64,000 nucleotides of DNA from Chryseobacterium sp. BLS98 (GTDB taxonomy: Bacteria; Bacteroidota; Bacteroidia; Flavobacteriales; Weeksellaceae). Under the pieces are notes generated by a model, which saw nothing but the letters and a program-made list of their open reading frames with translations, was not told the origin of the DNA and searched no databases. The stretch lies in assembly GCF_001045445.1 (NCBI RefSeq), contig NZ_LFNF01000001.1, positions 434,001 to 498,000 of the forward strand, given 5' to 3'. Within the stretch, counting starts at the first letter, position 1. Each line of letters starts with the position of its first letter. Shown here one piece after another: positions 48,549-58,257 of the stretch. Made by a program: the position numbers and the translations under genes.

Positions 48549-48556
48549 CAAAAATA
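48549..48556 (-). promoter_or_regulatory. -7 element for the czcA fusion
   Basis: On the minus strand TATTTTTG matches TAnnTTTG, 53 bp before the ATG. The -33 region is weak. Confidence 0.5.
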
Positions 48557-48629
48557 TCACGAAGACCTCTGCAATAAAATTGCAAAGTTCAATAGATCAG
48601 AAAGCATAACTTTCTAATAATCAATAAAA

Positions 48630-48953
48630 TTAAATCTTAGGGGGCTGCCAGATATGGTCGTACATCTGGTAAGCAAAATTGTTGTTATGAAAAAGAATTT
48701 TCTTTGAAAAATAAGCCTGAACATGGCTCTGAACTTGAAACAGCGGATCCATTTTGAAAGAAGCAAAGGTCATCTGGCAGCAGCAGCAGCTACACAATGG
48801 CGAACATACATCTCCTTTATCTTTTGAATGAGATTCCTGTATGTGGAATGACAGTTTGGCCTCTGTTTCTACTGAAGGACGGCGCGCATCTTCACAAGGC
48901 ATTAATGATAAAGCCATGAAATAGAACGCAAGTATCCATCTTAAAAGGTCCAT
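48630..48953 (-). CDS. DUF6660-like small Cys-rich protein
   Basis: A protein of 107 residues with an N-terminal hydrophobic helix (MDLLRWILAFYFMALSLMPCED). The central cluster CSPLCSCCCCQM (about 52-63) has six cysteines in eleven positions, and the C terminus ends IWQPPKI. The CSPxCxCxCC cluster and the ILQPPxx-type tail match the DUF6660 family, which lies next to CzcA/CusA genes in Bacteroidota. It precedes the RND gene in the same orientation. The Cys cluster suggests soft-metal binding at the periplasmic face. Function unknown. Confidence 0.78.
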   Translation of the reverse strand: MDLLRWILAFYFMALSLMPCEDARRPSVETEAKLSFHIQESHSKDKGDVCSPLCSCCCCQMTFASFKMDPLFQVQSHVQAYFSKKILFHNNNFAYQMYDHIWQPPKI

Positions 48954-48960
48954 ATGGGAA

Positions 48961-48968
48961 CAAAGGTA
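48961..48968 (-). promoter_or_regulatory. -7 element for the DUF6660-like gene
   Basis: On the minus strand TACCTTTG matches TAnnTTTG and ends 7 bases before the ATG, so the leader would be only a few nucleotides. Confidence 0.45.
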
Positions 48969-49486
48969 AAGTTTTTTTCTAAAACTGAAAGTTTATCTAA
49001 AATTTTTATCATATTCTTAACATTGTATTGTTTTTTAAAAGTACTGTCTATTTTTCTTTATTTTTGAGATAATGGATTATATCCAACATAGCTATTAAGA
49101 TCGGTTTTAAGGAGAATAGAAAGGAGAAGATTGTTTATTTTGTGAAAGAGTCATGACAAATTTTGATGCAATAAAAAGTTTATTTCTTATTTATCTTTTT
49201 TCAAAATCTTTAATAAAAACTACATTACGAAAAAAAACTATCCCAAACAACCGAACAGCCATTTTAAAGAATAGCAGCTCTTATTCAATCTATAACATCT
49301 CTAGACTATAGTCAGTACTTTTTTATTTCTAAAAAGTATTCATTTTTATAGAAATAAAATACACCAAATTTTAACGTTTCACAAAATATATTCATACCCA
49401 CAACTAATCAATTGTAAAACATTAACTATGAGAATATTCTTATGATTATTAAACAAATAACTCTTTTTATTGTGAACTAAAAAAGA

Positions 49487-49494
49487 TACTTTTG
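49487..49494 (+). promoter_or_regulatory. -7 element for the RHS locus
   Basis: TACTTTTG matches TAnnTTTG, 31 bp before the first ATG of the three-gene unit. A T run sits at the -33 position. Confidence 0.5.
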
Positions 49495-49525
49495 TAAAAA
49501 TTATTTAACATATTTTAAGATTATT

Positions 49526-50398
49526 ATGATGAAACAAAAATTACTAGTGCTCGCCCTATTGGCATCATCTTTTAGTTTTGCACAGTTGGCAGTTCCCTCA
49601 GGGCAGGTGCAGGCAACCGCAAATGCCTCTACGGGGAACGTAGGAATTGGTACGAATAATCCTCAAGCTAAGTTTGATATTGTTTTTGGAGGAGAGCCAA
49701 AAACAATAAAGTTTTTAGAATCATCAAATGCTGTCAATTCAATGAATTCAATGTTACGTTTTACTTGGTATAATGATACAGCAGATTTAGGAATTGTAAG
49801 AAGTGGTAGCGAGCCTATAGAAGCAATGGCGATAAGATTTAATCAAAACGAAGTAGCAAGATTTACCCCAGAGGGTACATTTAGAGTAGGTAATGCAGGG
49901 CACTTTACATTTAATGGAGCTGCAGATTTATGGCTTGAGTATCCAAACAGAGGTTCAGGCGGCCGTGCTATGGTACACGACGGGGGTAATGTACTTACGT
50001 TAAATTATGCTAATGATTTCACCGGAGGTACCCGCTTAGGTACAAGTTTTTTAGTCAAAGGTGATAATGCTTCCTTACAAGGAAAATTAGAAGCCAAAGA
50101 AGTGAAAGTAACTCTTACACCAACAGCAGATTTTGTTTTTGATGAGAATTATAATCTTCCAAAATTAGAAGATGTAGAAAAACATATCAAAAAGAAAAAA
50201 CACCTTCCCGAAATTGCTTCTGCAAAAGTTATGGAAAAAGAAGGAGTAAATGTGGGTGAATTTCAAATTAAGTTATTGCAAAAAATAGAAGAGCTTACCC
50301 TATACTCAATCGAGCAAAGTAAGCAAATAAAATCTCAATCCGAAGAAATTAAAGAACTAAAAAAACAAGTCCAACAGCTTCTTCCCACTAAAAAATAA
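49526..50398 (+). CDS. Exported VGIGTxNP tail-fibre-like protein
   Basis: A protein of 290 residues with a signal peptide (cleavage SFAQ near 20). It carries a GNVGIGTNNPQAKFDI motif (about 37-52), a beta-rich middle, and a C-terminal segment DFVFDENYNLPKLEDVEKHIKKKKHLPEIASAK (two blocks) followed by a coiled coil (KLLQKIEELTLYSIEQSKQIKSQ). This layout is frequent in Bacteroidota surface proteins related to phage-tail fibre or S74-chaperone substrates. The coiled coil suggests trimerisation. It is the first gene of the RHS unit, 8 bp before the next ORF, so it may help present or anchor the RHS protein. That role is inference. Confidence 0.75.
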   Translation: MMKQKLLVLALLASSFSFAQLAVPSGQVQATANASTGNVGIGTNNPQAKFDIVFGGEPKTIKFLESSNAVNSMNSMLRFTWYNDTADLGIVRSGSEPIEAMAIRFNQNEVARFTPEGTFRVGNAGHFTFNGAADLWLEYPNRGSGGRAMVHDGGNVLTLNYANDFTGGTRLGTSFLVKGDNASLQGKLEAKEVKVTLTPTADFVFDENYNLPKLEDVEKHIKKKKHLPEIASAKVMEKEGVNVGEFQIKLLQKIEELTLYSIEQSKQIKSQSEEIKELKKQVQQLLPTKK

Positions 50399-50406
50399 AA
50401 TCACAA

Positions 50407-50883
50407 ATGAAAAAAAAATTACTTTCGATATTTTCATTATTTGTAGGTTTCTTTGGATATTCCCAGACAGAAGTCTATTTCAAATATGACGAAGCCGGAA
50501 ATCAGAGATACAGAGGGACTAATGCAGCAGCTAAAAATGCACCTACTGAAGCGGTTAAACAAGAAACCAAAACAGTAGCCGCCCTGCAACAGCAAGAAGC
50601 TCCTTCTATGGATGAAAAAACTTTCTTAAAACAGATCAGGCTTTATCCTGTACCCGTTAATGACGTTCTTACCATCGACTGGACTGAAGAAGCAGATGAT
50701 CTTATAGAGTCCGTTTCATTATACCAGCACAGTACAATGCACTGGAAATTCCAGCAACAGAATATTCCGGGATTAAACCGTCAGCTTAAGATTAACATGG
50801 CAGGTTATGACTGGGGTGTTTATATTCTGCGATTTACATTAAAAGACGGTAGAGTGTTTAGCCGAAATGTTACAAAACGATAA
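50407..50883 (+). CDS. Small T9SS-tailed companion of the RHS protein
   Basis: A protein of 158 residues with a signal peptide (cleavage after FFGYSQ, near 20). It starts with TEVYFKYDEAGNQRYRG, which looks like a single YD/RHS-type repeat. A Gln/Ala/Glu linker follows, then a C-terminal sorting domain (IRLYPVPVNDVLTIDW ... GVYILRFTLKDGRVFSRNV). It thus looks like a minimal T9SS cargo made of one repeat plus the sorting tail. It is located between the tail-fibre-like and RHS genes, co-directional and closely spaced. Confidence 0.75.
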   Translation: MKKKLLSIFSLFVGFFGYSQTEVYFKYDEAGNQRYRGTNAAAKNAPTEAVKQETKTVAALQQQEAPSMDEKTFLKQIRLYPVPVNDVLTIDWTEEADDLIESVSLYQHSTMHWKFQQQNIPGLNRQLKINMAGYDWGVYILRFTLKDGRVFSRNVTKR

Positions 50884-50934
50884 GCTATTTTTTGATTCGT
50901 CGTCTATCAATTTATTAACACAAAGAAAAAGAAT

Positions 50935-53900
50935 ATGAAAATTTTCTATTCATTCATAATATCCTGTCTCTCAATATTAGGGTACTCTCAAACAATATTA
51001 TACCAAGCTGAAAGTACCTCGCGAACGGTTCAGGATCCACAGACTGTAGTGCTTGCGCAGGGATTCCATGCAACATCCAATATATCTAATCCTTTTGTTG
51101 CTAAAATTGGGCCGGGTACTGAAAATCCGGGAGGAGGGCCTACAAATTCAGATGCAGGCGCAACTAACCCATCTGGAACAACTTCTCCAACAGGACAAAG
51201 TTTTCATGACACTAAAGGAAATATAGAAGTGAACGGAGCTGGGCAACTTCAGTTTACTTTGCCTATTGCTCTTCCACCTGGGGTAAAAAGTGTAGCTCCA
51301 CAAATTAATTTAGTTTATACAAGCGGTTCTAACAACGGAATTGCAGGATATGGCTGGAACCTGTCAGGTTTAACAGCTATTTCAAAAGTTGGGAAAACGG
51401 TTGAAGCAGATGGAGAGGCTAAAGGAGTTCAATTAGATTATTCCGATTACTACAGTTTCAACGGTCAAAGGCTGATTTTGAAATCAGGAGAATATGGAAA
51501 GGACGGGGCGGAATATATTACAGAGAAGTATTCTAATGTAAAAATCAAATCAGTTGGTCAGGCTCACAATATATTAGAACCTTTGAATAGTCCTGCATAT
51601 TTTGAAGTAACATTTGAAGATGGTTCACAAGCTTGGTATGGGTCATGGGCAGGAGCTCCTCCATTTGATTATTCAGCCAGAACGCCCATCGAATATAATA
51701 TTGTAAAATGGATAGATACACAGGGAAATGTTATCAATTATAACTATCAGCAAGAAAGAAACGTGGCTGTATTAAGCTCAATATCATGGGGTGGTAATGA
51801 GACTCTTAACAAGGCTAATTTCAATGAAATCTCGCTTACTTATACTACGAGAGACTTGATTGAACAATCTTATGTAAGTGGAAAAGATTTTATCCAAAAT
51901 AAAATATTAACAGAAATTAAAGTAACTTCAAATGGAAGTCAATTTAAAAAATATATTGTAAGTTATATTAAAAACGGAACAAATTATCAGGTAGTTGATA
52001 AAATTATAGAGTATAACGCTGATAACAATGCGGCTAATCCAGTAACTTTTACTTATCCAATTCCTACACAGCCCATTTTAGAATTTTCAAACAACAATGT
52101 AGATAGTTTTGATAACGTAAAACTCACAGGTGATTTTAATGGGGACTCTTACCTCGATTTCGTCTTAAATAATGGCACTGTAAAGCTTGGTGGCTTTAAT
52201 GATACTTTTACTGATATTTCTACAGGCAAAATTTTTAATTCAGAAGCAAAGGTTGTTCATACTTTATTAGATGAAGAGAAACAAGTATATAGCGGAAATG
52301 GGATTGTTCAATATGAGAATGGTAAGATAGTAGGTTATATTTTCAGAGATAATATATTTGTAAAAATATTTGAAAAATTAATATATGATGAAGCAGGATG
52401 CTCAGCTGGTAACGATCCTCCACCTGCAGGCTGTCATATGCTATCACCATCCTTAAATGAAGGTGACCTCAACGGAGATGGTATTTCAGATATATTTTTA
52501 AGTTTAAAACAGCAAATCTGTGAATGGATTCCAGATCCTAATTGTAACAATTTCAATTCTAATGATACTACTAGTCGTCCCCCTCCATGTACTATACTTA
52601 ATTGCAGTACTTATTCTATTGGAAATTTTATAGTAGATTTAAAAAATGCAGACGCTCCTTTATCTACCTATACTATTGATTCAGGAATCAATGAAAGTAC
52701 TTATTATCAGCAGCAGTATCTGGATGTAGATGGCGATGGAAAAATAGATATTATTGATGTTTCCAATACAGCTTATACGGTATTTGAGTTTGTAAAAACT
52801 GCCTCTAATCAGTATCTTAAGAAAATCAGATTCACAGGTAGTTTAGCTGAAACAAAAGCATCAGAATCTCCGGTATTATTCGGAGACTTTAATGGTGATG
52901 GAAATATTGATTTTACAATCCCAACCACAGATACGCAAGAGAAAGATGACTGGAGATTTTATATAGGTAATGAAAAAGGCTTCTCTAATTTCCTGAAAGC
53001 AAACCTGTTGAAATATAGAAAACCCAATGACTATCAAAACAGTAGTCACCCAACTTTTAATATTTACAGGAACTTTTATACAGCATCAGATATTAATAAA
53101 GACGGTAAGTCAGATATTGTACATATAAACTCTTTTAATAAGGCTGGTCAGGTAAATTCAAACGGAAGTATAATTAGCCGATACTTTGGCTATACTATTG
53201 CAGTTTATACTGCTAACGGAGTTACAGCAAATGACAGTCCTGATTTCTTTACCAGCTATACTTATGGAGGTTATAATTACGTAACTAATGATCTTGGGAA
53301 TTTTACGTTATTTTCTCCGATTACCTCACAAATTAAAGTAAATAACAACTATTATGATGTATTTTTATTCTGGAAAGAAAGAATGCACAAGCTTAAATCT
53401 CCTTCTTCGATCAGATTGCTATCTCAAATCCAATCTATTAGTCAGGGAGGAATTACTACATCAGTAGATTATTTAGAGGTAATTCCAAATAATCCTCTTA
53501 ATCCTAATTTTTATCAAAAACTTAAAAAAGAATATTATCCTTATTTTTCTTTAAACAGAATTGACCAATCCTATGCTGTATCACAGTTAAGGCAAGAAGG
53601 AAGAAAGCAGGATTTTCGATACAGAGGTATGACTGGACATATGCATGGAAAAGGAATGATGGGTTATCATCAGTCTGCTCGTTCGTCATGGTATGCTGAT
53701 GGCTTTGAAAATATCAAGGTTTGGTCTGGAGCAGAAATTGATCCTCTTTTTGATGGGATGCCAGTAAAAGAATGGAGTATTAAAACTAACAGTGAAAACA
53801 ATATTTTCCCTGTAGATATTTCTGAAAATAACACTCAGTTATTGAGCTTTAAATCTACTATATATGAATCATACAAATTATTAAATGGACTGGTTATTAC

Positions 53901-56900
53901 CTCTCCAGTTTCCGATACCGATAAACCACAGGTTGTAACAGCTACAGTCCCCACAAGTACTAAAACAAAGGACTTCCTGAATGGTACATTAACAAATACC
54001 TCTATTACTTATGGAGATTATTATCTTCCAAAGCAAAGTGTATCGAATATTAATAACGGGTATGCCATAACAACTTCCAGTTTCGAATATATTCATAATT
54101 TCTCAGGAGTCGGAGCAGATTATTTTATAGGTCGTCCTCAATCTAAAACTGATCTTATACAAGCGTATGGAGATACCAAATCGGCAAAAGAAGAATATAC
54201 CTATGACAATAATCTTTTAAAGACCCTTAAAATAGGGAACAGAGACAATACCGGCTATTTGCTCGAAACTTACAATTACGATGGTTTTGGCAATATCACC
54301 GAAAAAACAATCAGCAATAGCGTAGACTCCCAAACCCGGAAAGAAACAAGTCAGTACGAACCTAAAGGAAGGTTTGTAGAGAAAAAGACAGATAATTTAG
54401 GATTAGAAACTAATATTGAATACAATGATTGGGGACAGATAAAAAAACAGACTGATCCTATAGGGAATACGCTTGTTAATACCTATGACAATTGGGGAAA
54501 ACTATTAACTTCCAAGACTAATTTAGGAGGAACCACCACCTATAAGTATGAAAGAGACGATAATGCTAATATTATTCTTATCCAATACAATCCTGATGGA
54601 AAGATCTCGAAGAAATTTACTAGCAGATTGGGTCAGGATTATAAAACCTCTACTAAAACGTTTGGACAAGGACAATTTGTTTCTAAAGATACCCAATATG
54701 ATGTACTGGGAAGAAAAATCAAGGAATCTGAGCCTTATTTTGAAGGACAAAGTGTTTCCCAATGGAATATTATCACTTATGATGATTCTGTATTCCCTAT
54801 CACCAAGGCAACCGCTACAGCATTCAATGGCAAGCAGATGGAGACCATCGTTTCAGGATTAACCACAACCGTAAAAGAACTCAACGGTTACCAAAGAACC
54901 ACTTCCAAGACCAATGATGTGTTAGAAAATGTAATTTCTTCAACAGATAAAGGTGGAACGATCCAATTCTCATATAATGCAGCAGGAGAACAAATCAAAG
55001 CCCAATATGCTGAGAACATTGTCACTACAAAATATGATTCTTGGGGAAGAAAATCAGAATTTAATGATCCTTCCAACGGATTGTATAAATATGAATATGA
55101 CGGTTTTGGGCAACCTAAGAAAATTATCAGTCCGAAAGGAACCAAAGAATATAATTACAATACTTTAGGGCAATTAATTTCCCAAAAAGAAATTTCAACG
55201 GTTGATGGTGGGGAAGCAACCAATAAATTAATTTCCTTTACTTATGATGATAAGGGAAGGATAATTTCAAAAGGTGGAACATCCAAAGGAAAAGCCTACA
55301 GTTCAAATATATCTTATGATCCGCAGGGAAGAATATTATCATCCTCAGAAAGCAGCAACGGAAAATACTTTATCCAAAAAGGAATAACTTATGATGATAA
55401 AGCAAGAGTAATTTCTTATGAGAAGCAACTCTATTCTTCCGGTGTTCTTACTAAAGTTCAGATTGAAAATGTGTATAGCGCCTGGAATGGAGAATTGTAT
55501 CTGGTAAAAGACAAAAATTCAAGCAAAATCCTTTGGGAGTTAAAAGAAGCCAATGCTAGAGGTCAGGTGTTGAAAACAAAATTAGGAGCAGCAGATATTA
55601 ACAATACCTACGATCCTAATGGATTCCTCACGAATGTTAATCATTCGTCACAATTAAAACCTTCTATTCTCCAACTTTCCTATTCATTCGATGCCATTAA
55701 AAATGAATTGAATAGCAGAACAACTGGAGGAGACTTTAATATTGTAGAATCATTCGATTATGATGACAATAACAGATTGATAAATTGGACGAATCCTGTA
55801 ACTGGAATTAAGCCAACAAGCAACAGAAACGTTTATGATATAAAAGGGAGAATCACCCAGAACGATCAGGTAGGAACTATCAAGTTTGAAAACTCTGCCA
55901 AGATTTACCAACCAACTGGAATGACCCTGAATGCCGCAGGAACACAAAATTATAATAATGATCTAATCCAAAGCATTGCCTATAATGAAAACAATGACCC
56001 GGTATTCATTGATGGAGAAAAAGGAGATATTGCTTTCCAATATGGGTTAACAAGCATGAGACAACGAGTAACTTACGGAGGTAACTTTAGTGTTGATGGA
56101 GACGGAAAATTCACCAAATTCTACAGTGAAGACGGAAGTTATGAAATTGTAAAAGACAACACGACTGGAAAAGAAAAGCATATCATTTATATAGGTGGAA
56201 CACCATATGAATCAAATATTGTATATTTAAAGAACTTTACGGAGAGCAGCGGTTCTTATAATTTTTTACATAAAGATTATATCGGCAGTATCTTAGCCAT
56301 TAGTGATGAAGCAGGAAACAAGCTTGAACAGAGGCATTTCGATGCTTGGGGTAATTTTACCCATCTTCAAATTGGAAATGGGGCTATTGTTACAGATAAG
56401 AATATAATTGACAACGCTTTGCTATTAGTAGATAGAGGATATACCAGCCACGAGCATTTTACAGAAGTAGGCATCATCCACATGAACGGAAGGTTGTATG
56501 ATCCATTATTAAGAAGATTCTTAAATGCGGATGAAAATATTCAGGATCCTTACAATACCCAGAATTACAATAAGTATGGGTATGTGATGAATAATCCTTT
56601 GATGTTTAATGATCCAAGCGGGGAATTCTGGCAGTTTTTAGCGATTCCTATTGTTAAAGCAGTACTTTTTGCTGTTGTTTCTTACACAGCCACTGTTTTG
56701 ATTACTGGCTCGAAGTTTAATATTCTGAACTTATATTCTACCATTGTAATGAGTATGATAAGTGCTGGAATAACAGGTGTTATAGGGGATGTTTTTACTA
56801 ATTCTGCTGCAAGTATAGGAACTGAAGCTTTAAGAAGCCTCGTTCATGCAGGAGTGCAGGGAACGCTGAGCTTTATGCAGGGAGGTAATTTCTTTACTGC

Positions 56901-57558
56901 AGCTGCTAGTGCATTTTTAGCAAGTGCAGTATCTTTCGGATATGGGCAAGCTGTTGGAGATGTATACAGTGGTGTAGGACAGGTTGCTGTTGGAATGATT
57001 TCCGGGGGTGTAGGATCCGCCCTTACAGGAGGAAACTTTTGGGACGGTGTGAAGATTGGTGGGATTGTAGCGTTGTTTAATCATACTACGCATAGAATTG
57101 GGAATGAACCCACACAAAAAGGAAAGCAGGAGAAAGAGCCGTGGGACTTGAATGGTGACGGAAAAATGGACTTGGGTGAAGCAAACAATTGGTATAGAAA
57201 AGGGAATGGTGGTGCTGTCACTTTAGATGCAAGTAAAATAGATTTAAATTCTGTTGATACGAAAGGCTGGGTTAAAGGAAAAACATATAATGTTCAAACT
57301 TTGATAAGCTCAAGTGATGGTAGAGTTTTAGGAAATATTACCGTTAAGTATCTTGGAAATAATCAAGTAAAAATATTACCAGACACTTATAATTTTGAAC
57401 AGCATGGAAATTTTACAGATAGTCCTTTTAGGAATGCAGCAACAGTTATTGGTAAATGGTATGCAGGACAAGGAGGAATTGAATTTCAAATAAATTTTAA
57501 AGGTATAAATACCATCAGACCGAGAGTCTGGAATTTTGAAAGAGGACCTAAATACTAA
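50935..57558 (+). CDS. SpvB/RHS-repeat polymorphic toxin
   Basis: A protein of 2207 residues with a signal peptide (cleavage GYSQ near 19). An SpvB/TcdB-like N-terminal domain (about 90-390; LPIALPPGVKSVAPQINLVYTS) contains several VCBS/FG-GAP repeats (GDFNGDSYLDF, GDLNGDGISDIF, DVDGDGKIDIID). YD repeats run from about 1080 to 1750, followed by the RHS core (HFDAWGNF ... IHMNGRLYDPLLRRFLNADENIQDP, ending NPLMFNDPSGEF near 1897). The ~310-residue C-terminal tail has a Gly/Ala-rich hydrophobic part and then EPWDLNGDGKMDLGEANNWYRKGNGG plus a last ~110 residues. The tail is the expected toxin; its activity is not recognised. No T9SS tail is visible on this protein. Confidence 0.88.
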   Translation: MKIFYSFIISCLSILGYSQTILYQAESTSRTVQDPQTVVLAQGFHATSNISNPFVAKIGPGTENPGGGPTNSDAGATNPSGTTSPTGQSFHDTKGNIEVNGAGQLQFTLPIALPPGVKSVAPQINLVYTSGSNNGIAGYGWNLSGLTAISKVGKTVEADGEAKGVQLDYSDYYSFNGQRLILKSGEYGKDGAEYITEKYSNVKIKSVGQAHNILEPLNSPAYFEVTFEDGSQAWYGSWAGAPPFDYSARTPIEYNIVKWIDTQGNVINYNYQQERNVAVLSSISWGGNETLNKANFNEISLTYTTRDLIEQSYVSGKDFIQNKILTEIKVTSNGSQFKKYIVSYIKNGTNYQVVDKIIEYNADNNAANPVTFTYPIPTQPILEFSNNNVDSFDNVKLTGDFNGDSYLDFVLNNGTVKLGGFNDTFTDISTGKIFNSEAKVVHTLLDEEKQVYSGNGIVQYENGKIVGYIFRDNIFVKIFEKLIYDEAGCSAGNDPPPAGCHMLSPSLNEGDLNGDGISDIFLSLKQQICEWIPDPNCNNFNSNDTTSRPPPCTILNCSTYSIGNFIVDLKNADAPLSTYTIDSGINESTYYQQQYLDVDGDGKIDIIDVSNTAYTVFEFVKTASNQYLKKIRFTGSLAETKASESPVLFGDFNGDGNIDFTIPTTDTQEKDDWRFYIGNEKGFSNFLKANLLKYRKPNDYQNSSHPTFNIYRNFYTASDINKDGKSDIVHINSFNKAGQVNSNGSIISRYFGYTIAVYTANGVTANDSPDFFTSYTYGGYNYVTNDLGNFTLFSPITSQIKVNNNYYDVFLFWKERMHKLKSPSSIRLLSQIQSISQGGITTSVDYLEVIPNNPLNPNFYQKLKKEYYPYFSLNRIDQSYAVSQLRQEGRKQDFRYRGMTGHMHGKGMMGYHQSARSSWYADGFENIKVWSGAEIDPLFDGMPVKEWSIKTNSENNIFPVDISENNTQLLSFKSTIYESYKLLNGLVITSPVSDTDKPQVVTATVPTSTKTKDFLNGTLTNTSITYGDYYLPKQSVSNINNGYAITTSSFEYIHNFSGVGADYFIGRPQSKTDLIQAYGDTKSAKEEYTYDNNLLKTLKIGNRDNTGYLLETYNYDGFGNITEKTISNSVDSQTRKETSQYEPKGRFVEKKTDNLGLETNIEYNDWGQIKKQTDPIGNTLVNTYDNWGKLLTSKTNLGGTTTYKYERDDNANIILIQYNPDGKISKKFTSRLGQDYKTSTKTFGQGQFVSKDTQYDVLGRKIKESEPYFEGQSVSQWNIITYDDSVFPITKATATAFNGKQMETIVSGLTTTVKELNGYQRTTSKTNDVLENVISSTDKGGTIQFSYNAAGEQIKAQYAENIVTTKYDSWGRKSEFNDPSNGLYKYEYDGFGQPKKIISPKGTKEYNYNTLGQLISQKEISTVDGGEATNKLISFTYDDKGRIISKGGTSKGKAYSSNISYDPQGRILSSSESSNGKYFIQKGITYDDKARVISYEKQLYSSGVLTKVQIENVYSAWNGELYLVKDKNSSKILWELKEANARGQVLKTKLGAADINNTYDPNGFLTNVNHSSQLKPSILQLSYSFDAIKNELNSRTTGGDFNIVESFDYDDNNRLINWTNPVTGIKPTSNRNVYDIKGRITQNDQVGTIKFENSAKIYQPTGMTLNAAGTQNYNNDLIQSIAYNENNDPVFIDGEKGDIAFQYGLTSMRQRVTYGGNFSVDGDGKFTKFYSEDGSYEIVKDNTTGKEKHIIYIGGTPYESNIVYLKNFTESSGSYNFLHKDYIGSILAISDEAGNKLEQRHFDAWGNFTHLQIGNGAIVTDKNIIDNALLLVDRGYTSHEHFTEVGIIHMNGRLYDPLLRRFLNADENIQDPYNTQNYNKYGYVMNNPLMFNDPSGEFWQFLAIPIVKAVLFAVVSYTATVLITGSKFNILNLYSTIVMSMISAGITGVIGDVFTNSAASIGTEALRSLVHAGVQGTLSFMQGGNFFTAAASAFLASAVSFGYGQAVGDVYSGVGQVAVGMISGGVGSALTGGNFWDGVKIGGIVALFNHTTHRIGNEPTQKGKQEKEPWDLNGDGKMDLGEANNWYRKGNGGAVTLDASKIDLNSVDTKGWVKGKTYNVQTLISSSDGRVLGNITVKYLGNNQVKILPDTYNFEQHGNFTDSPFRNAATVIGKWYAGQGGIEFQINFKGINTIRPRVWNFERGPKY

Positions 57559-57562
57559 ATAT

Positions 57563-57931
57563 ATGAGAAGCATAATATTTATAGTAATCACTTTTTTTAT
57601 AATATTTTCTTGTAATATATCAGATAGTTATGAGAAGTTACCTTTTGGGGGTTATGAAATTGATTTTGAAGGTGGTAGTCAAAACAGGCTACTGAAAAAT
57701 AATGAATTAATTATTGATAGTGGACTAGTGGATTGCATGTATAATGATGTTTATATGTTAGTTTCTGTAGATACTACTTATTCTATGAATCCAGAAAAAA
57801 AAGATAAGAAAAATTTGAAATATTTTATACAAGATCTAAAAAAAGATACTATTATCAAGAAAATATCTTATAAAGATCTAAAAAAGATTATAAAAGAAAA
57901 ATCTTTAAAAAATATAGATATTACAAATTAA
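57563..57931 (+). CDS. Candidate immunity lipoprotein
   Basis: A protein of 122 residues with lipobox FIIFSC (Cys near 17), starting at ATG 57563, only 4 bp after the RHS stop. The mature part (NISDSYEKLPFGGYEIDFEGG ... LVDCMYNDVYMLVSVD) has the feel of DUF3997-like small lipoproteins, followed by a Lys-rich helix. Base composition is visibly more AT-rich than the flanking house-keeping genes. Position directly after the toxin tail, small size and envelope location make immunity the best guess. It could instead be an accessory protein. Confidence 0.6.
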   Translation: MRSIIFIVITFFIIFSCNISDSYEKLPFGGYEIDFEGGSQNRLLKNNELIIDSGLVDCMYNDVYMLVSVDTTYSMNPEKKDKKNLKYFIQDLKKDTIIKKISYKDLKKIIKEKSLKNIDITN

Positions 57932-58257
57932 AATGAAGTTCTCATTTCAAAATAAAAAGCTTATACTTCTTTTTACGTTAACTTCTAATATTTCTCAAAA
58001 CCCTGCCACATTTGTTGCAGGGTTTAATCAACCTGTTTAAACTTTATTTTCTGAGAAACATAATAGAAAAAAACAATAAGCATAAACAACGAGACTTTAC
58101 AATATTTACAGGACAAATATATTCAAATAAAATCCCTTTAATTTATGAAGTTTATAATAATCCGTGACGTGAAAGCTAATAGAATACATAACTAATTTGA
58201 TAAAAAGCCACGATATTAAAACATCGTGGCTTTTTTAAAAATCAAATCTAAATAAAA
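57932..58257. other. Intergenic region between RHS locus and susD
   Basis: A 326-bp AT-rich region. An inverted repeat AAACCCTGC/GCAGGGTTT (57998-58006, 58017-58025) without a long T run probably ends the RHS/immunity transcript. A second, stronger hairpin lies at 58202-58236. Nothing coding is visible. Confidence 0.55.
58202..58236. terminator. Bidirectional terminator after susD
   Basis: Perfect 13-bp stem: AAAAAGCCACGAT (58202-58214) pairs with ATCGTGGCTTTTT (58223-58235) across an 8-nt loop. It lies 22 bp past the susD stop. Confidence 0.9.

Larger units (their letters stand above)
48954..49525. other. Intergenic region before the RHS locus
   Basis: A 572-bp, very AT-rich region. It holds the DUF6660-like promoter and a -7-like TATTTTTG on the plus strand at about 49055-49062 with no gene behind it (only an 8-codon ORF). 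A perfect 11-bp inverted repeat TTTTATTTCTA/TAGAAATAAAA is at 49321-49331 and 49349-49359, and the promoter of the next gene lies at the right end. No coding gene is visible. Confidence 0.5.

Noticed and set aside
49072..49098. Eight-codon ORF behind the orphan -7 element
   Set aside because: Too short to judge. No support from conservation or a recognisable leader-peptide pattern.
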